A DNA stretch of 34,547 nt from Prolixibacteraceae bacterium (GCA_016938055.1 JAFGVJ010000348.1:1-34547); one strand, 5' to 3'; numbered from the stretch's first letter, positions 16,008 through 24,229 are shown. Notes: generated from the letters alone by a model not told the origin. A program made the numbers and translations.

Positions 16008-16038
16008 CAAAAATAAAACAGTATGGGGCTGTTTTCAA
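16008..16038 (-). promoter_or_regulatory. Promoter (-33 and -7) for rlmH and the histidine kinase
   Basis: On the minus strand TTG (16036-16038), a 20-base spacer and TATTTTTG (16008-16015) match the Bacteroidota consensus. Transcription would start near 16001, leaving a leader of about 28 bases before the ATG at 15973. Confidence 0.6.
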
Positions 16039-16150
16039 CATTTGCACGTTTTTTGATTGCTGATTGGATCAGGTGTAAAGCTTAGGAAAAATGGAGAAAA
16101 GAAAACTTGTTCAATATTTTTATGTAATTTCAGCCTTAAAATTTGTTGGG

Positions 16151-16546
16151 ATGAAAAGCATTCGGAAAACATTGATGTTATTGGTCACCATGCTGCTGAT
16201 GGGTTTCTGGGGTCATGCCCAGGTTCCTGATGACATCATAGTGAGTTTAAAGAGCGGTAATGCTTCCAAACTGGCCGGTTATTTTGGCCAGAATGTTGAA
16301 CTGGTGGTTCTCGACTACGAAAATGTATACAGCAAAGCCCATGCACAACAGGTCATCAGCGACTTTTTCAAGAAGTATCCACCGGTGAACTTCACCATCA
16401 TTCACCAGGGGGGCAAAGAAGGTTCCAATTATGTGATCGGGAATCTTCAGGTTCCAAGTGAGAAGTTCAGGGTTTATTTTCTGGTAAAGTGGCAAAACGG
16501 GGTGGCCAATATCCATCAACTGAGAATTGAACGTCAAAACAACTAA
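16151..16546 (+). CDS. DUF4783 family secreted protein
   Basis: A 131-residue protein with a signal peptide (MKSIRKTLMLLVTMLLMGFWGHAQ) and a single small alpha+beta domain of the NTF2-like type known as DUF4783, common in Bacteroidota. Conserved features are DDIIVSLKSGNASKLAGYF, VELVVLDYENVYSKAHAQQV, the FFKKYPPVNFTIIHQGG segment and FRVYFLVKWQNGVANIHQLR. Its role is unknown to me. An upstream ATG at 16091 is in frame, but it would put 20 extra residues before a complete signal peptide, so ATG 16151 is chosen. The YihY-like gene follows after 24 bases and is probably co-transcribed; in my recollection DUF4783 genes also occur near nadC/rlmH in this phylum. Confidence 0.85.
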   Translation: MKSIRKTLMLLVTMLLMGFWGHAQVPDDIIVSLKSGNASKLAGYFGQNVELVVLDYENVYSKAHAQQVISDFFKKYPPVNFTIIHQGGKEGSNYVIGNLQVPSEKFRVYFLVKWQNGVANIHQLRIERQNN

Positions 16547-16570
16547 AAACATCAACATCTCTGCTGTAGC

Positions 16571-17509
16571 ATGATATCACCGGTTAAGAACTTTCAACTG
16601 AAATTATATCGCAAAAGCCTGCCTTATATCAACAAAGCAAAAGAAGTCAGTCTACCGGGATTCGATAAAGTTCCTTTGTACAACGTTGGCCTGTTCTTTT
16701 TTAAAGGGATTATTAACGGTGCCATCAACCGAAGGGCATCGGCTGTGGCTTTCAGCCTGATTCTGGCTTTGTTCCCTGCCATCATTTTTATTTTTACCAT
16801 GATTCCCTTGATCCCTGTAAAGAATTTTCAAACAGAAATGCTGTTATTCATCCAGGAATTGCTGCCCGAAACAGCCTATGCTGCAGTGCAGAAAGTGATT
16901 GAGGACATCATCACCATTAAACATGGTGGCTTTTTATCGTTAGGTTTTGCCATGGCACTAATTTTCTCTACCAATGGTATCCTTTCACTCATCCAATCGT
17001 TCAACCAATCAGTGAATGTGACAGAAACACGGAGTTGGCTTATGCAAAGGGCCATCGCCTTATTGCTCATTTTCATCCTCTCACTCTTGCTCACCATTGG
17101 TATTTCACTTATTACCTTCACCCAAATTTTCCTAAACTACCTGGTACAAAATGACCTGATGAAACAAGACTGGACTTATTACCTGGTGATATTTGGAAAA
17201 TGGATCATCATCATTGCCGTTTTCTTTTTTGCCTATTCCTTCCTGTATTACCTTGGTCCGGCCCGCAAAAGTAAATTCCGCTTTATTTCAGCAGGTGGGA
17301 CCCTGGCCACCATTCTGAGCATCATCATTACCCTTGGTTTCGGTTTTTACATCGATCATTTCGGAAAATACAATGCACTGTATGGCTCCATTGGTGCCTT
17401 GCCCATTGTGATGCTGATGGTCCAGTTAAACTGCCTGGCTATCATTGTTGGATTTGAACTCAACATTGGGATTGTAGCTGCACGGAAATTACACTTAGAA
17501 AAACAATAA
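16571..17509 (+). CDS. YihY/BrkB family inner-membrane protein
   Basis: A 312-residue integral membrane protein of the YihY/virulence-factor BrkB family. Family features seen are FFKGIINGAINRRASAVAFSLILALFPAIIF (read in two parts around residues 44-74), a GFLSLGFAMALIFSTNGILSL-like helix near 120, NQSVNVTETRSWLMQRAIA and a C-terminal half with further helices ending GSIGALPIVMLMVQLNCLAI and FELNIGI. About six transmembrane segments are predicted. The family was once called RNase BN; that activity belongs to another protein, and the true role remains uncertain (proposed transport or envelope function). It is second in a likely operon after the DUF4783 gene and ends just before a hairpin terminator. 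Confidence 0.92.
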   Translation: MISPVKNFQLKLYRKSLPYINKAKEVSLPGFDKVPLYNVGLFFFKGIINGAINRRASAVAFSLILALFPAIIFIFTMIPLIPVKNFQTEMLLFIQELLPETAYAAVQKVIEDIITIKHGGFLSLGFAMALIFSTNGILSLIQSFNQSVNVTETRSWLMQRAIALLLIFILSLLLTIGISLITFTQIFLNYLVQNDLMKQDWTYYLVIFGKWIIIIAVFFFAYSFLYYLGPARKSKFRFISAGGTLATILSIIITLGFGFYIDHFGKYNALYGSIGALPIVMLMVQLNCLAIIVGFELNIGIVAARKLHLEKQ

Positions 17510-17510
17510 A

Positions 17511-17542
17511 AAAGGATTGCCAAACCGGTTCAGCAATCCTTT
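17511..17542 (+). terminator. Hairpin terminator after the YihY-like gene
   Basis: The 10-base arms 17511-17520 (AAAGGATTGC) and 17533-17542 are perfectly complementary around a 12-base loop that contains the self-complementary AACCGGTT. It starts 1 base after the stop codon. No T-run follows beyond the stem's own TTT. Confidence 0.6.
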
Positions 17543-17592
17543 ACAGGCAAACTCCATTGTCATTGGGAACACGGTATTGCCCTTTAGTTGGA

Positions 17593-17642
17593 GACAAAAC
17601 ATTTGTCTTATCCCAATTGTCTTTATCCAATGACAAATGTTT
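17593..17642. repeat. Nested inverted and direct repeats between convergent genes
   Basis: An 11-base arm at 17597-17607 pairs perfectly with 17632-17642. A smaller hairpin lies inside it (GACAAA 17593-17598 with TTTGTC 17602-17607). Between the arms, TTGTCTTATCCCAA and TTGTCTTTATCCAA form an imperfect tandem repeat. It may act as a terminator for the minus-strand methyltransferase gene ending at 17682. Confidence 0.5.
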
Positions 17643-17681
17643 GTAAAACGGGTTGCAAAAGGAACTGATGAAGCAGTTAAA

Positions 17682-18320
17682 TTATTTTTTACGGATGACC
17701 ATCATCCCGTCGCGAAAGGGGAAAATCACATTTTCAACGCTCGAATCTTCCTGAACCATTTGGTTGAAACGAACAATTCCCCTGGTTTGAGGATCGTTCT
17801 GCTCGGCCGGATCCACCACTTTTCCATCCCACAAAATGTTGTCGGCAATGATGTATCCGCCCGGATTCACATGCTTCATAATCAATTGGTAATATTCGGG
17901 GTATTCCCGTTTATCGGCATCGATAAAAACGAGATCGAATTGTTCGTTGAGGGTAGGAATTATGGTAAGGGCATCGCCGAAATGACAAATAACTTTGTGC
18001 GACAGGGCTGCATTTTCCAGAGCATGCCTGATAATTTCTTCCTGCTCATCGCGCAACTCTATGGTATGGATCAGGGCATCGTCATGGAGGGCCAGCCCCA
18101 TGCTGATGGCCGAATAACCAGTATAAGTGCCCAGCTCAAGTACCCGTTTAGGGGCAATCATTTTACAAAGCATGTACAGGATTTTTCCCTGAACATGACC
18201 CGAAAGCATGCGGGGATGAATACAAGTGAGATGGGTTTCCCTTTCAAGTGCCTTCAGAAAATCCTCCTCAGGAAGGATGTGTGCGGCGATGTATTTTTCC
18301 AGATCGGGCTTGTTGTACAT
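17682..18320 (-). CDS. Class I SAM-dependent O-methyltransferase (catechol/caffeoyl-CoA type)
   Basis: A 212-residue cytoplasmic enzyme of the Methyltransf_3 (COMT/CCoAOMT-like) family. Motif I, VLELGTYTGYSAISMGLAL, binds SAM; IHTIELRDEQ is the motif for the ribose-binding acid; VFIDADKREYPEYYQ and GGYIIADNILWDGKVVDP carry the metal-binding Asp and Asn residues that position a catechol-like hydroxyl. The C-terminal DGMMVIRKK is typical. The length is right for bacterial members. The substrate is unknown. The start at 18320 lies 2 bases from the stop of the M16 peptidase gene upstream, so translation is probably coupled. An antisense open frame across this gene is a coding shadow. Confidence 0.94.
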   Translation of the reverse strand: MYNKPDLEKYIAAHILPEEDFLKALERETHLTCIHPRMLSGHVQGKILYMLCKMIAPKRVLELGTYTGYSAISMGLALHDDALIHTIELRDEQEEIIRHALENAALSHKVICHFGDALTIIPTLNEQFDLVFIDADKREYPEYYQLIMKHVNPGGYIIADNILWDGKVVDPAEQNDPQTRGIVRFNQMVQEDSSVENVIFPFRDGMMVIRKK

Positions 18321-18322
18321 GT

Positions 18323-19543
18323 TTACAAAAATACCAGTTTCGACAGGTTGTGAGCAGCCAGAATCTCATTGGATACCTGGTAAATATCATTGGCGCTGAT
18401 GCTGTCAATTTTTTGGAAGACCACGCTCATGGGGTCTACTTTGTCAAAATACAACAAACTACGCCCCAGTGTTAGCATGAGTTCCTCACGGTTTTCGTTG
18501 GCAATGGCAAGCTGTCCAATGAGCTGTTTCTTCGACCTTAACAATAAACGGTCACTCAGTTTTTTACTTCTGATCATCCTGAATTCCTGCTCCACCAGGC
18601 CAACAGCCCTGTAAAGGTTTTTTCTTTCGGTACCGAAATAAACCATAAAAGCTCCCGTATCGGTATAGGGCGAATAGTTGGATTCAACGTTATAGGCCAG
18701 TCCGTTTTTTTCACGCAGGACCATGTTTAAGCGCGAATTCATGGCACTACCACCCAAAATATTGTTGAGCAGCACCATGGGCAGCCGCCATTCGCTTTTC
18801 AGACTGTAGGCTTCGGCCCCAATGATGCAATGCGACTGAAAAGTATCTTTCTCCAGTTCCTTGCTCTTGGGTACATAAGCCTCAAAGGGAATCCGGTTTT
18901 TACTTTGGCTGTTTTCATTCAGCTGAATGAAAGAACGGCTTACCAACTTTTCAAATTTCCGGGGCAAAATTTTCCCCACCGAGCAAATGACCATCTCGTG
19001 GCTTTGATAATTGTTCCGGATAAAGGACTGAAGCTGATTTCGGTGAAAAGAGCGGACCGTATCGGGCGTTCCCAGAATGTTCCGGGCTATGGGATGTCCA
19101 TCGAAAAGCAATTCTTCAAATTCATCGTAAATCAATTCCGAAGGTGAATCGTTGTATGAATTGATTTCTTCGATGATCACTTCTTTTTCAATCTCGAGTT
19201 CTTTTTCGGGAAATGAAGCATTCATCACAATATCGCTGATCAAATCGATGGCTCTGGCATAAAATTCATGCAGAAAAGTGGCATAGATGGCAGTTTCTTC
19301 TTTGGTGGTATAGGCATTCAGTTCTCCACCCACATCTTCAAGATGATTGATGATTTGTACCGCCTTCCTTTTCTGGGTGCCTTTGAAAATAGTGTGTTCA
19401 ATAAAGTGGGCAATGCCCTGTTCAGCAGCATGTTCATCGCGCGAACCGGTATTCACAATTACACCAAAGTGGGCAACCGGAGAATCAACCTGCTGGTGTA
19501 TGACCCTGATCCCATTGGGCAGGGTAAACAACTGATATTCCAT
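18323..19543 (-). CDS. M16-family zinc metallopeptidase (insulinase/MPP-like)
   Basis: A 406-residue single-unit M16 peptidase. The inverted zinc motif HxxEH is intact as HFIEH at 46-50, and the downstream glutamate region EKEVIIEEINSYND supplies the third ligand. Further family features are GSRDEHAAEQGIAHF, LNAYTTKEETAIYATFL and the C-terminal half with the NILGGSAMNSRLNMVLREKNGLAYNVES-type segment (read in two parts near residue 265-290), including the Arg/Tyr pair that contacts substrate. No signal peptide is seen, so it is cytoplasmic. It resembles mitochondrial-processing-peptidase-like bacterial proteases. First gene of an operon with the O-methyltransferase. The natural substrate is unknown. 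Confidence 0.94.
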   Translation of the reverse strand: MEYQLFTLPNGIRVIHQQVDSPVAHFGVIVNTGSRDEHAAEQGIAHFIEHTIFKGTQKRKAVQIINHLEDVGGELNAYTTKEETAIYATFLHEFYARAIDLISDIVMNASFPEKELEIEKEVIIEEINSYNDSPSELIYDEFEELLFDGHPIARNILGTPDTVRSFHRNQLQSFIRNNYQSHEMVICSVGKILPRKFEKLVSRSFIQLNENSQSKNRIPFEAYVPKSKELEKDTFQSHCIIGAEAYSLKSEWRLPMVLLNNILGGSAMNSRLNMVLREKNGLAYNVESNYSPYTDTGAFMVYFGTERKNLYRAVGLVEQEFRMIRSKKLSDRLLLRSKKQLIGQLAIANENREELMLTLGRSLLYFDKVDPMSVVFQKIDSISANDIYQVSNEILAAHNLSKLVFL

Positions 19544-19564
19544 TTAATCGATCTATAAAGTGTG

Positions 19565-19572
19565 CAAAAGTA
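19565..19572 (-). promoter_or_regulatory. Promoter -7 element for the M16 peptidase operon
   Basis: On the minus strand this reads TACTTTTG (TAnnTTTG), 21 bases before the ATG at 19543. CAA triplets upstream do not fall at ideal -33 spacing. Confidence 0.5.
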
Positions 19573-19662
19573 GAAAAAAAACCGATGCAACGGTGTTGAC
19601 AGGACAAATGGATGATTCCCCAATTTGAAGAGGCTGAAATGGATGCTCCCTTTCCTCAGGGT

Positions 19663-20514
19663 TTACCACTTCAGAAAAATCCCAAAGTCGATGTCGGACT
19701 GAATAAAGGCATGTTTCGACAACTGAACGTTGATGGTTACAGGATGATCGTAGGTCCATTCGTAGCGGGTGATGTCATAGTTGATCGCCATTTTGGTATA
19801 CAACAGTGAATACTTGATGCGTCCCCCGATGATGGCCGTTTTGTAACGAAAAAAATCAATCGACAATTCAGCTTCAGGCATCACAAAAGGTAGAAAATAA
19901 AACTTCGACCGGTAATCAAAAACTGTTTTGTAATTGGTTTGAGGTTCTTTCACAATGTCGCGTTGCCAGAAGGGATAAATTGAAGACAAACCAGCACGAA
20001 ATAGCAGATCCAAATGAATGGTTTCATATTGAAATCGATAACTTGGTGCAAAATAGCATCCTATCATGGAAATGTTCCATTGTCTTTCAATGTATCTGGT
20101 ATTTATGGGATGCTTAAACATGCTTTGGTAAAAACCACTGAATTCAGTAAGGTAAAACCGGTTTCCCAGGGAACCAAGCGATATACCAAAGTTGGGTTGA
20201 ATAAAATAGGTGGCTGAAAGGTTAAAGCAATAAGGAATCAGATTGTTGTAAAGGGCCATGCGCAAATCGAGCTGATAAACATCGCGGTGGCGCAGGCGGG
20301 TAGCCATTTCAAAATAAGGATAATCGGGAGCATCCTCTTTGGTAAAAACATAGTTCAAAAAGTCGAGCTGTTTTTCGTTAAGGTGCTTGGTGGTATGAAT
20401 TGACCGATAGCCCTGATAAACAGAGAAACGCTGCAGATCGAAATGCCTCTTTTCCTGAGTGAATACCGTCAGTGGGAAAAAAATAAACAGCAGGATGGTC
20501 AAGTGCTTTTTCAT
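19663..20514 (-). CDS. Probable outer-membrane beta-barrel protein, function unknown
   Basis: A 283-residue protein with a signal peptide (MKKHLTILLFIFFPLTVFTQ). A polar region follows (~21-75), then alternating strands rich in Tyr, Phe and Arg: VYQLDLRMALYNNLIPYCFN, FNLSATYFIQPNFGISLGS, IDLLFRAG-like segments, FYFLPFVMPEAELSIDF, TAIIGGRIKYSLLY and the ending FIQSDIDFGIFLKW. The alternation and terminal aromatic residue suggest a barrel of about ten strands. I do not recognise a family. The start codon overlaps the stop of the upstream Cys-rich gene (ATGA at 20511-20514), so the two are translationally coupled and probably work together. No terminator is obvious after the stop at 19663. Confidence 0.75.
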   Translation of the reverse strand: MKKHLTILLFIFFPLTVFTQEKRHFDLQRFSVYQGYRSIHTTKHLNEKQLDFLNYVFTKEDAPDYPYFEMATRLRHRDVYQLDLRMALYNNLIPYCFNLSATYFIQPNFGISLGSLGNRFYLTEFSGFYQSMFKHPINTRYIERQWNISMIGCYFAPSYRFQYETIHLDLLFRAGLSSIYPFWQRDIVKEPQTNYKTVFDYRSKFYFLPFVMPEAELSIDFFRYKTAIIGGRIKYSLLYTKMAINYDITRYEWTYDHPVTINVQLSKHAFIQSDIDFGIFLKW

Positions 20515-21137
20515 TCAATGATTTCAATTAATGCTGTTTGACCAATAATTGTCCTGCCATTGCTTAGCTCAATTTCTAATTCGAACTGGGCAAGTGTGTT
20601 CTCCACCGGAACAATGAGATAAATCAAAAACTGATTGATGGGTTTCTGATAAAAAGCTTCAGGATTGATCCTGCGAACCAGCTCATCGAAGGTGATGTAG
20701 AAACTCCCGATGTCTTCACAGGCCAGACACGAATTCGCCAAAAAAAGTTCGGTAACATCGGCGTTGCAACAATAATCTTCGTTCAATTTTTCAAGGGTCC
20801 TGATTCGGACCGAACGAATGGTTTGGTTGGGAATGTAAATATCTTCGCAATTGCAATCCTGAGCCTGTAAGGCATTAAAGCCCATTGGTCGCTTTCGGCA
20901 CTGAGATGTAAGTACAGGTTCACTGCCCACAATCTGTATTTCAAAAGCCACGCCCGCCGCTGGCATGATGTTCACATCGCTGGGTTTCGACCATTGACCT
21001 GAATTGTCGATATTGGAAATCAAAACACGCTCATATTCAAAGCTGAAGTAATCGTCATTACAACTACAACAGCTCCAGAACAACCTGAATGTTGTAATTG
21101 CTACGATGATTAGAATGACTTTAATGAAGCGCTTCAT
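20511..21137 (-). CDS. Cys-rich secreted protein, possibly DUF5034-type lipoprotein
   Basis: A 208-residue protein with an N-terminal hydrophobic segment (IKVILIIVAITTF) ending in a Cys cluster, WSCCSC (23-26). The lipobox is atypical (FWSC), so it may be a lipoprotein anchored at Cys23 or simply secreted. The mature part has further Cys in SQCRKRP, DCNCEDI, DYCCNAD and NSCLACED, about ten in all. A predicted beta-rich domain ends FELEIELSNGRTIIGQTALI. I have a weak memory of the DUF5034 family of Bacteroidota lipoproteins with similar spacing. The gene is directly upstream of, and overlaps by 4 bases, the barrel-like gene, suggesting a surface partner for that barrel. The function is unknown. 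Confidence 0.75.
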   Translation of the reverse strand: MKRFIKVILIIVAITTFRLFWSCCSCNDDYFSFEYERVLISNIDNSGQWSKPSDVNIMPAAGVAFEIQIVGSEPVLTSQCRKRPMGFNALQAQDCNCEDIYIPNQTIRSVRIRTLEKLNEDYCCNADVTELFLANSCLACEDIGSFYITFDELVRRINPEAFYQKPINQFLIYLIVPVENTLAQFELEIELSNGRTIIGQTALIEIIE

Positions 21138-21270
21138 TTTGTCAGGCCAGGTTTAGGGATTGATATTTTAACGCACTGCCAGGCAGTATGTTGTTGATAA
21201 AACTGATTTTTCTCACAAATTAAGAAAACTATCTGAACATTCGCACAATGAAAGCAAGGTTTCCTTCCAT

Positions 21271-22017
21271 TTATTTTTTGCTGAGCAACTTAAGAATAAC
21301 GGACCAACTGCCTTTGAGTTCATCTATATTACCGAAAACAAGGTCGGCGCCTGCATGGAGCAGTACATCGCGGTGAATGGGTCCGGTATTCACGGCAATG
21401 GTAAACAAACCTGCTGCTTTGGCTGAACGGACACCGAGCGGTGCGTTTTCTATTACCAATGCCTGATGTTTCATAAAGCCCGACCGCTGCATGGCTTTCA
21501 GATAGGGTTCGGGGTGAGGCTTGCCCTGTATGACATCGTGTGCCGTGATCATTTGATCCCGCCGAAGGATCCCGTTGAATTCTTCAACCAACCTGTTGAT
21601 CAGGCTTTCCTGGGCCGATCCGGTGACCACCCAGCAATGGATCTTTTGCTGGTGAATTTCCTCCAGCAAACCCTTCATGGCCGGAAATATTTCCGAGGGA
21701 GGCATGGCAGCCATCACTTCGTGCTTTCGTTGCCTGATCTGCTCACACTCTTCGCTGGTGGCTTCGCGGTGAAGGTACTTTTTGAACATTTGCTGAACCG
21801 TGAAAAGGGCTGTGCTGCCTTCGTTCATGTAAGGTTCAAATTCGGGTAAGCGAAGCTTGAACTCTGAAAAAGTTTGGATCCACGATTGGGCATGATAGGG
21901 CATGGAATTGTACAAAACCCCGTCCATATCAAAAAAAATTCCCCTGAGATGAAAGGGAACTTCCAACTCAAGGGTGAAATGATGAAATGCTTTTTCGATG
22001 GTTTTTTCGCTGATCAT
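21271..22017 (-). CDS. HAD-superfamily phosphatase/beta-phosphoglucomutase-like hydrolase
   Basis: A 248-residue cytoplasmic HAD subfamily IA enzyme. Motif I is FFDMDGVLYNS with nucleophile Asp30 and acid/base Asp32. Motif II is WVVTGSA, motif III the Lys in GKPHPEPYLKAM, and motif IV is the ENAPLGVRSAKAAG variant in which Glu replaces the first acid of the usual ED pair; that variant is common in phosphatases of this branch. A helical cap lies between residues ~45 and 120. It probably dephosphorylates a small sugar phosphate or related metabolite, but the substrate cannot be inferred. A promoter at 22034-22061 precedes the start. The DUF1761 gene lies upstream in the same orientation. Confidence 0.92.
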   Translation of the reverse strand: MISEKTIEKAFHHFTLELEVPFHLRGIFFDMDGVLYNSMPYHAQSWIQTFSEFKLRLPEFEPYMNEGSTALFTVQQMFKKYLHREATSEECEQIRQRKHEVMAAMPPSEIFPAMKGLLEEIHQQKIHCWVVTGSAQESLINRLVEEFNGILRRDQMITAHDVIQGKPHPEPYLKAMQRSGFMKHQALVIENAPLGVRSAKAAGLFTIAVNTGPIHRDVLLHAGADLVFGNIDELKGSWSVILKLLSKK

Positions 22018-22033
22018 GACTGAAATTTGAGGT

Positions 22034-22061
22034 CAAAAATATGGAATTCATCATTATTCAA
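22034..22061 (-). promoter_or_regulatory. Promoter (-33 and -7) for the HAD phosphatase gene
   Basis: On the minus strand TTG (22059-22061), a 17-base spacer and TATTTTTG (22034-22041) match the Bacteroidota consensus. The start of transcription is predicted about 10 bases before the ATG at 22017. Confidence 0.6.
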
Positions 22062-22113
22062 CCTGTTTCAGTAAGACTCAACGCGTCAAACATCATTATC
22101 TGTTAATCTGAAA

Positions 22114-22515
22114 TTACTGAATGGCACCAATAATGATACCCATCGTGGTATAAACCAGCACATCGTAGCCAAAATTGAGCAACCACAATTTTTTGCTTTG
22201 ACCTTCGTATGTCACGTTGTTGAATTTAGAGGTACCAATCCAGAAAAAAGCAGTGGCAAAACCGGCAAAAGCACCAAAAGCAATGTCGGGGTTTTCTCCA
22301 AGGTACATGCTCAGGCCAAAAGAGGCAATCAGGTACATGATGGACGTGACCACAATGGGTTTCCACATGGGACCTTTGGCCCTGAGACCTTCTTCAGTAA
22401 AGTTGTTAAGTTCCATCCATTTTTTCCCAAAAATGGGTCCGTACCACAAACTGCCCAATACCATGGCCGAAACAGTGGCGGCCAACACAGCATAAAAGTT
22501 TACATGAAATTCCAT
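22114..22515 (-). CDS. DUF1761 family membrane protein
   Basis: A 133-residue integral membrane protein with four predicted helices (~5-25, ~52-70, ~78-97 and ~108-130). The family features are the N-terminal NFYAVLAATVSAMVLGSLWY followed by GPIFGKKWMELN, and a C-terminal half with FGAFAGFATAFFWIGTSKFN and LLNFGYDVLVYTTMGIIIGA. DUF1761 proteins occur widely in bacteria and some fungi, and their function is not known. The size is typical. The gene stands 96 bases upstream of the HAD phosphatase gene, which has its own promoter, and is divergent from the aminotransferase gene. Confidence 0.9.
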   Translation of the reverse strand: MEFHVNFYAVLAATVSAMVLGSLWYGPIFGKKWMELNNFTEEGLRAKGPMWKPIVVTSIMYLIASFGLSMYLGENPDIAFGAFAGFATAFFWIGTSKFNNVTYEGQSKKLWLLNFGYDVLVYTTMGIIIGAIQ

Positions 22516-22719
22516 CGTTTTAAGTGTTGATTAGCAGCATTAAAAACAACCCCGGGAGTCAAAAAGTTCAGACCTGTTGTTTTTCCATCTATGACTTTTA
22601 GCACAGAAGTTACCGGCATTTCAAACGGAACACTTAAATTCGTGCGACAAAGAATCCTGATTTTTACAAGTGTTTTTTACACTGAAAGGTCATTATTTTG
22701 TATCGAAAAAAATTCGTTT

Positions 22720-24189
22720 ATGGGAAACCTTGAGGCCTATTTTGAAAAATTCAGACAACAGATTGTGGGCATCGACACCACTTTTCAAACGCCTTATGGT
22801 GAAAAAAAGATCGTATATGCCGACTGGATTGCCAGCGGACGCCTGTATCAACCCATCGAAGACCGGATTACCCGTGTGCTTGGTCCTTTTATAGGGAATA
22901 CCCATACCGAAACCTGCGAAACCGGAACCCGCATGACCCTTGCCTACCAATGGTCGCACCAGTTTATCAAAAAGCAGGTAAATGCAGGTTCCAATGATGT
23001 GATCATTACCGCCGGTTCGGGGATGACCACTGTGATCAACAAATTTCAGCGTATCCTGGGATTGAAATATTGTTCGGCAATGTCGGGCAAGGTTTGTCAG
23101 AAAGAGCGCAACAGGCCGGTGGTGTTTCTCACCCATATGGAGCACCATTCCAATCAAACTTCGTGGTACGAAACCAATGCCGATGTGGTGGTGTTGCCTC
23201 CGGGCGATGGTTTATTGGTCGATCCGGTCATCCTGCGCCGCGAGCTGGAGAAATATACCGATCGGGAATTTAAAATCGGCTCCTTCACTGCCTGCTCCAA
23301 TGTTACCGGCATTCACACCCCCATTCATGAACTGGCACGGGTAATGCACGAATTTGGGGGCGTGGTCTTTGTCGATTATGCAGCTTCGGCACCCTACGAA
23401 ACCATCGATATGCATCCGGCCGATCCCTTGGAAAAGCTCGATGCCGTGCTGTTCTCCCCCCACAAATTTTTGGGTGGACCGGGATCTTCGGGTGTCCTGA
23501 TCTTTGATGCTTCCATGTACCACAACAGTGCCCCCGATAACCCCGGGGGAGGTACGGTCGACTGGACCAATCCATGGGGGAAGTACAAGTATGTCGATGA
23601 TATTGAAGTACGCGAAGACGGGGGTACTCCCGGATTTCTGCAAAGCCTCCGAACCGCTTTTTGCCTTCAACTGAAAAAAGAAATGGGTGTGGAAAACATT
23701 CGCAGGCGTGAAGAAGAATTGTTGGAACTGGCATTTAACGGACTCGACAGCATCCCTGAAGTAATCATCCTGGCCAATGAACACCGCCAGCGCCTGGGAG
23801 TCATTTCATTTTATGTCGAAGGCATACACTACAACCTTTTGGTGAAACTGCTCAATGATTTATACGGGATACAAACCCGTGGCGGATGTGCTTGCGCAGG
23901 TACCTATGGTCATTTCCTGCTGGAAATGCAGGAAGACCAATCCAACGACATTACCGATAAAATCACCCATGGCGACTTGTCGGTGAAACCGGGCTGGGTC
24001 AGATGGTCACTGCACCCTACCACCACCAACGCCGAAGTTGCACTGATGATTACTGCCCTGAAAGACATCATTACAAACATTGAAATATACCGGAAAGCGT
24101 ATCAATATGACCGGCATCAAAATCACTTCAAACACAAGGATGAAAAATTCAACCACGAAGCTTTTGAAAAATGGTTGATGGGATCGTAG
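22720..24189 (+). CDS. Class V aminotransferase-fold PLP enzyme (cysteine desulfurase-like)
   Basis: A 489-residue fold-type I PLP enzyme. PLP-binding landmarks are TAGSGMTTVINKF (98-110), the stacking His in MEHHSNQTSW (~142), VDYAASAPYE with Asp219 for the pyridine nitrogen, and the Schiff-base Lys249 in FSPHKFLGGPGSSG. A Cys-containing RGGCACAGTYGH motif (387-398) sits where cysteine desulfurases carry their active-site loop, so a sulfur- or selenium-transfer activity is possible but unproven. It is longer than SufS/IscS (about 400 residues) because of inserts around 60-80 and a C-terminal extension. The in-frame upstream ORF extension to 22591 has no family-like sequence, and ATG 22720 begins a typical N-terminus. 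The ung gene follows after 40 bases. Confidence 0.88.
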   Translation: MGNLEAYFEKFRQQIVGIDTTFQTPYGEKKIVYADWIASGRLYQPIEDRITRVLGPFIGNTHTETCETGTRMTLAYQWSHQFIKKQVNAGSNDVIITAGSGMTTVINKFQRILGLKYCSAMSGKVCQKERNRPVVFLTHMEHHSNQTSWYETNADVVVLPPGDGLLVDPVILRRELEKYTDREFKIGSFTACSNVTGIHTPIHELARVMHEFGGVVFVDYAASAPYETIDMHPADPLEKLDAVLFSPHKFLGGPGSSGVLIFDASMYHNSAPDNPGGGTVDWTNPWGKYKYVDDIEVREDGGTPGFLQSLRTAFCLQLKKEMGVENIRRREEELLELAFNGLDSIPEVIILANEHRQRLGVISFYVEGIHYNLLVKLLNDLYGIQTRGGCACAGTYGHFLLEMQEDQSNDITDKITHGDLSVKPGWVRWSLHPTTTNAEVALMITALKDIITNIEIYRKAYQYDRHQNHFKHKDEKFNHEAFEKWLMGS

Positions 24190-24229
24190 CATGATGAAGA
24201 ATCATTTTATGCTTTAAAACCGAATTTGT

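Noticed and set aside
17637-18353. 238-residue open frame on the plus strand
   Set aside because: It lies wholly opposite the clear O-methyltransferase gene, its translation has no recognisable domain, and it has no promoter; it is a coding shadow.
21123-21138. Perfect 16-base palindrome over the start of the Cys-rich gene
   Set aside because: It is made by the first codons (Met-Lys-Arg-Phe-Ile) plus one flanking base; chance from codon use is as likely as an operator.
21175-21187. ACTGCC-A-GGCAGT inverted repeat as a repressor operator
   Set aside because: Only 6-base arms, no promoter element could be placed beside it, and no regulator gene is nearby, so there is too little to support a call.
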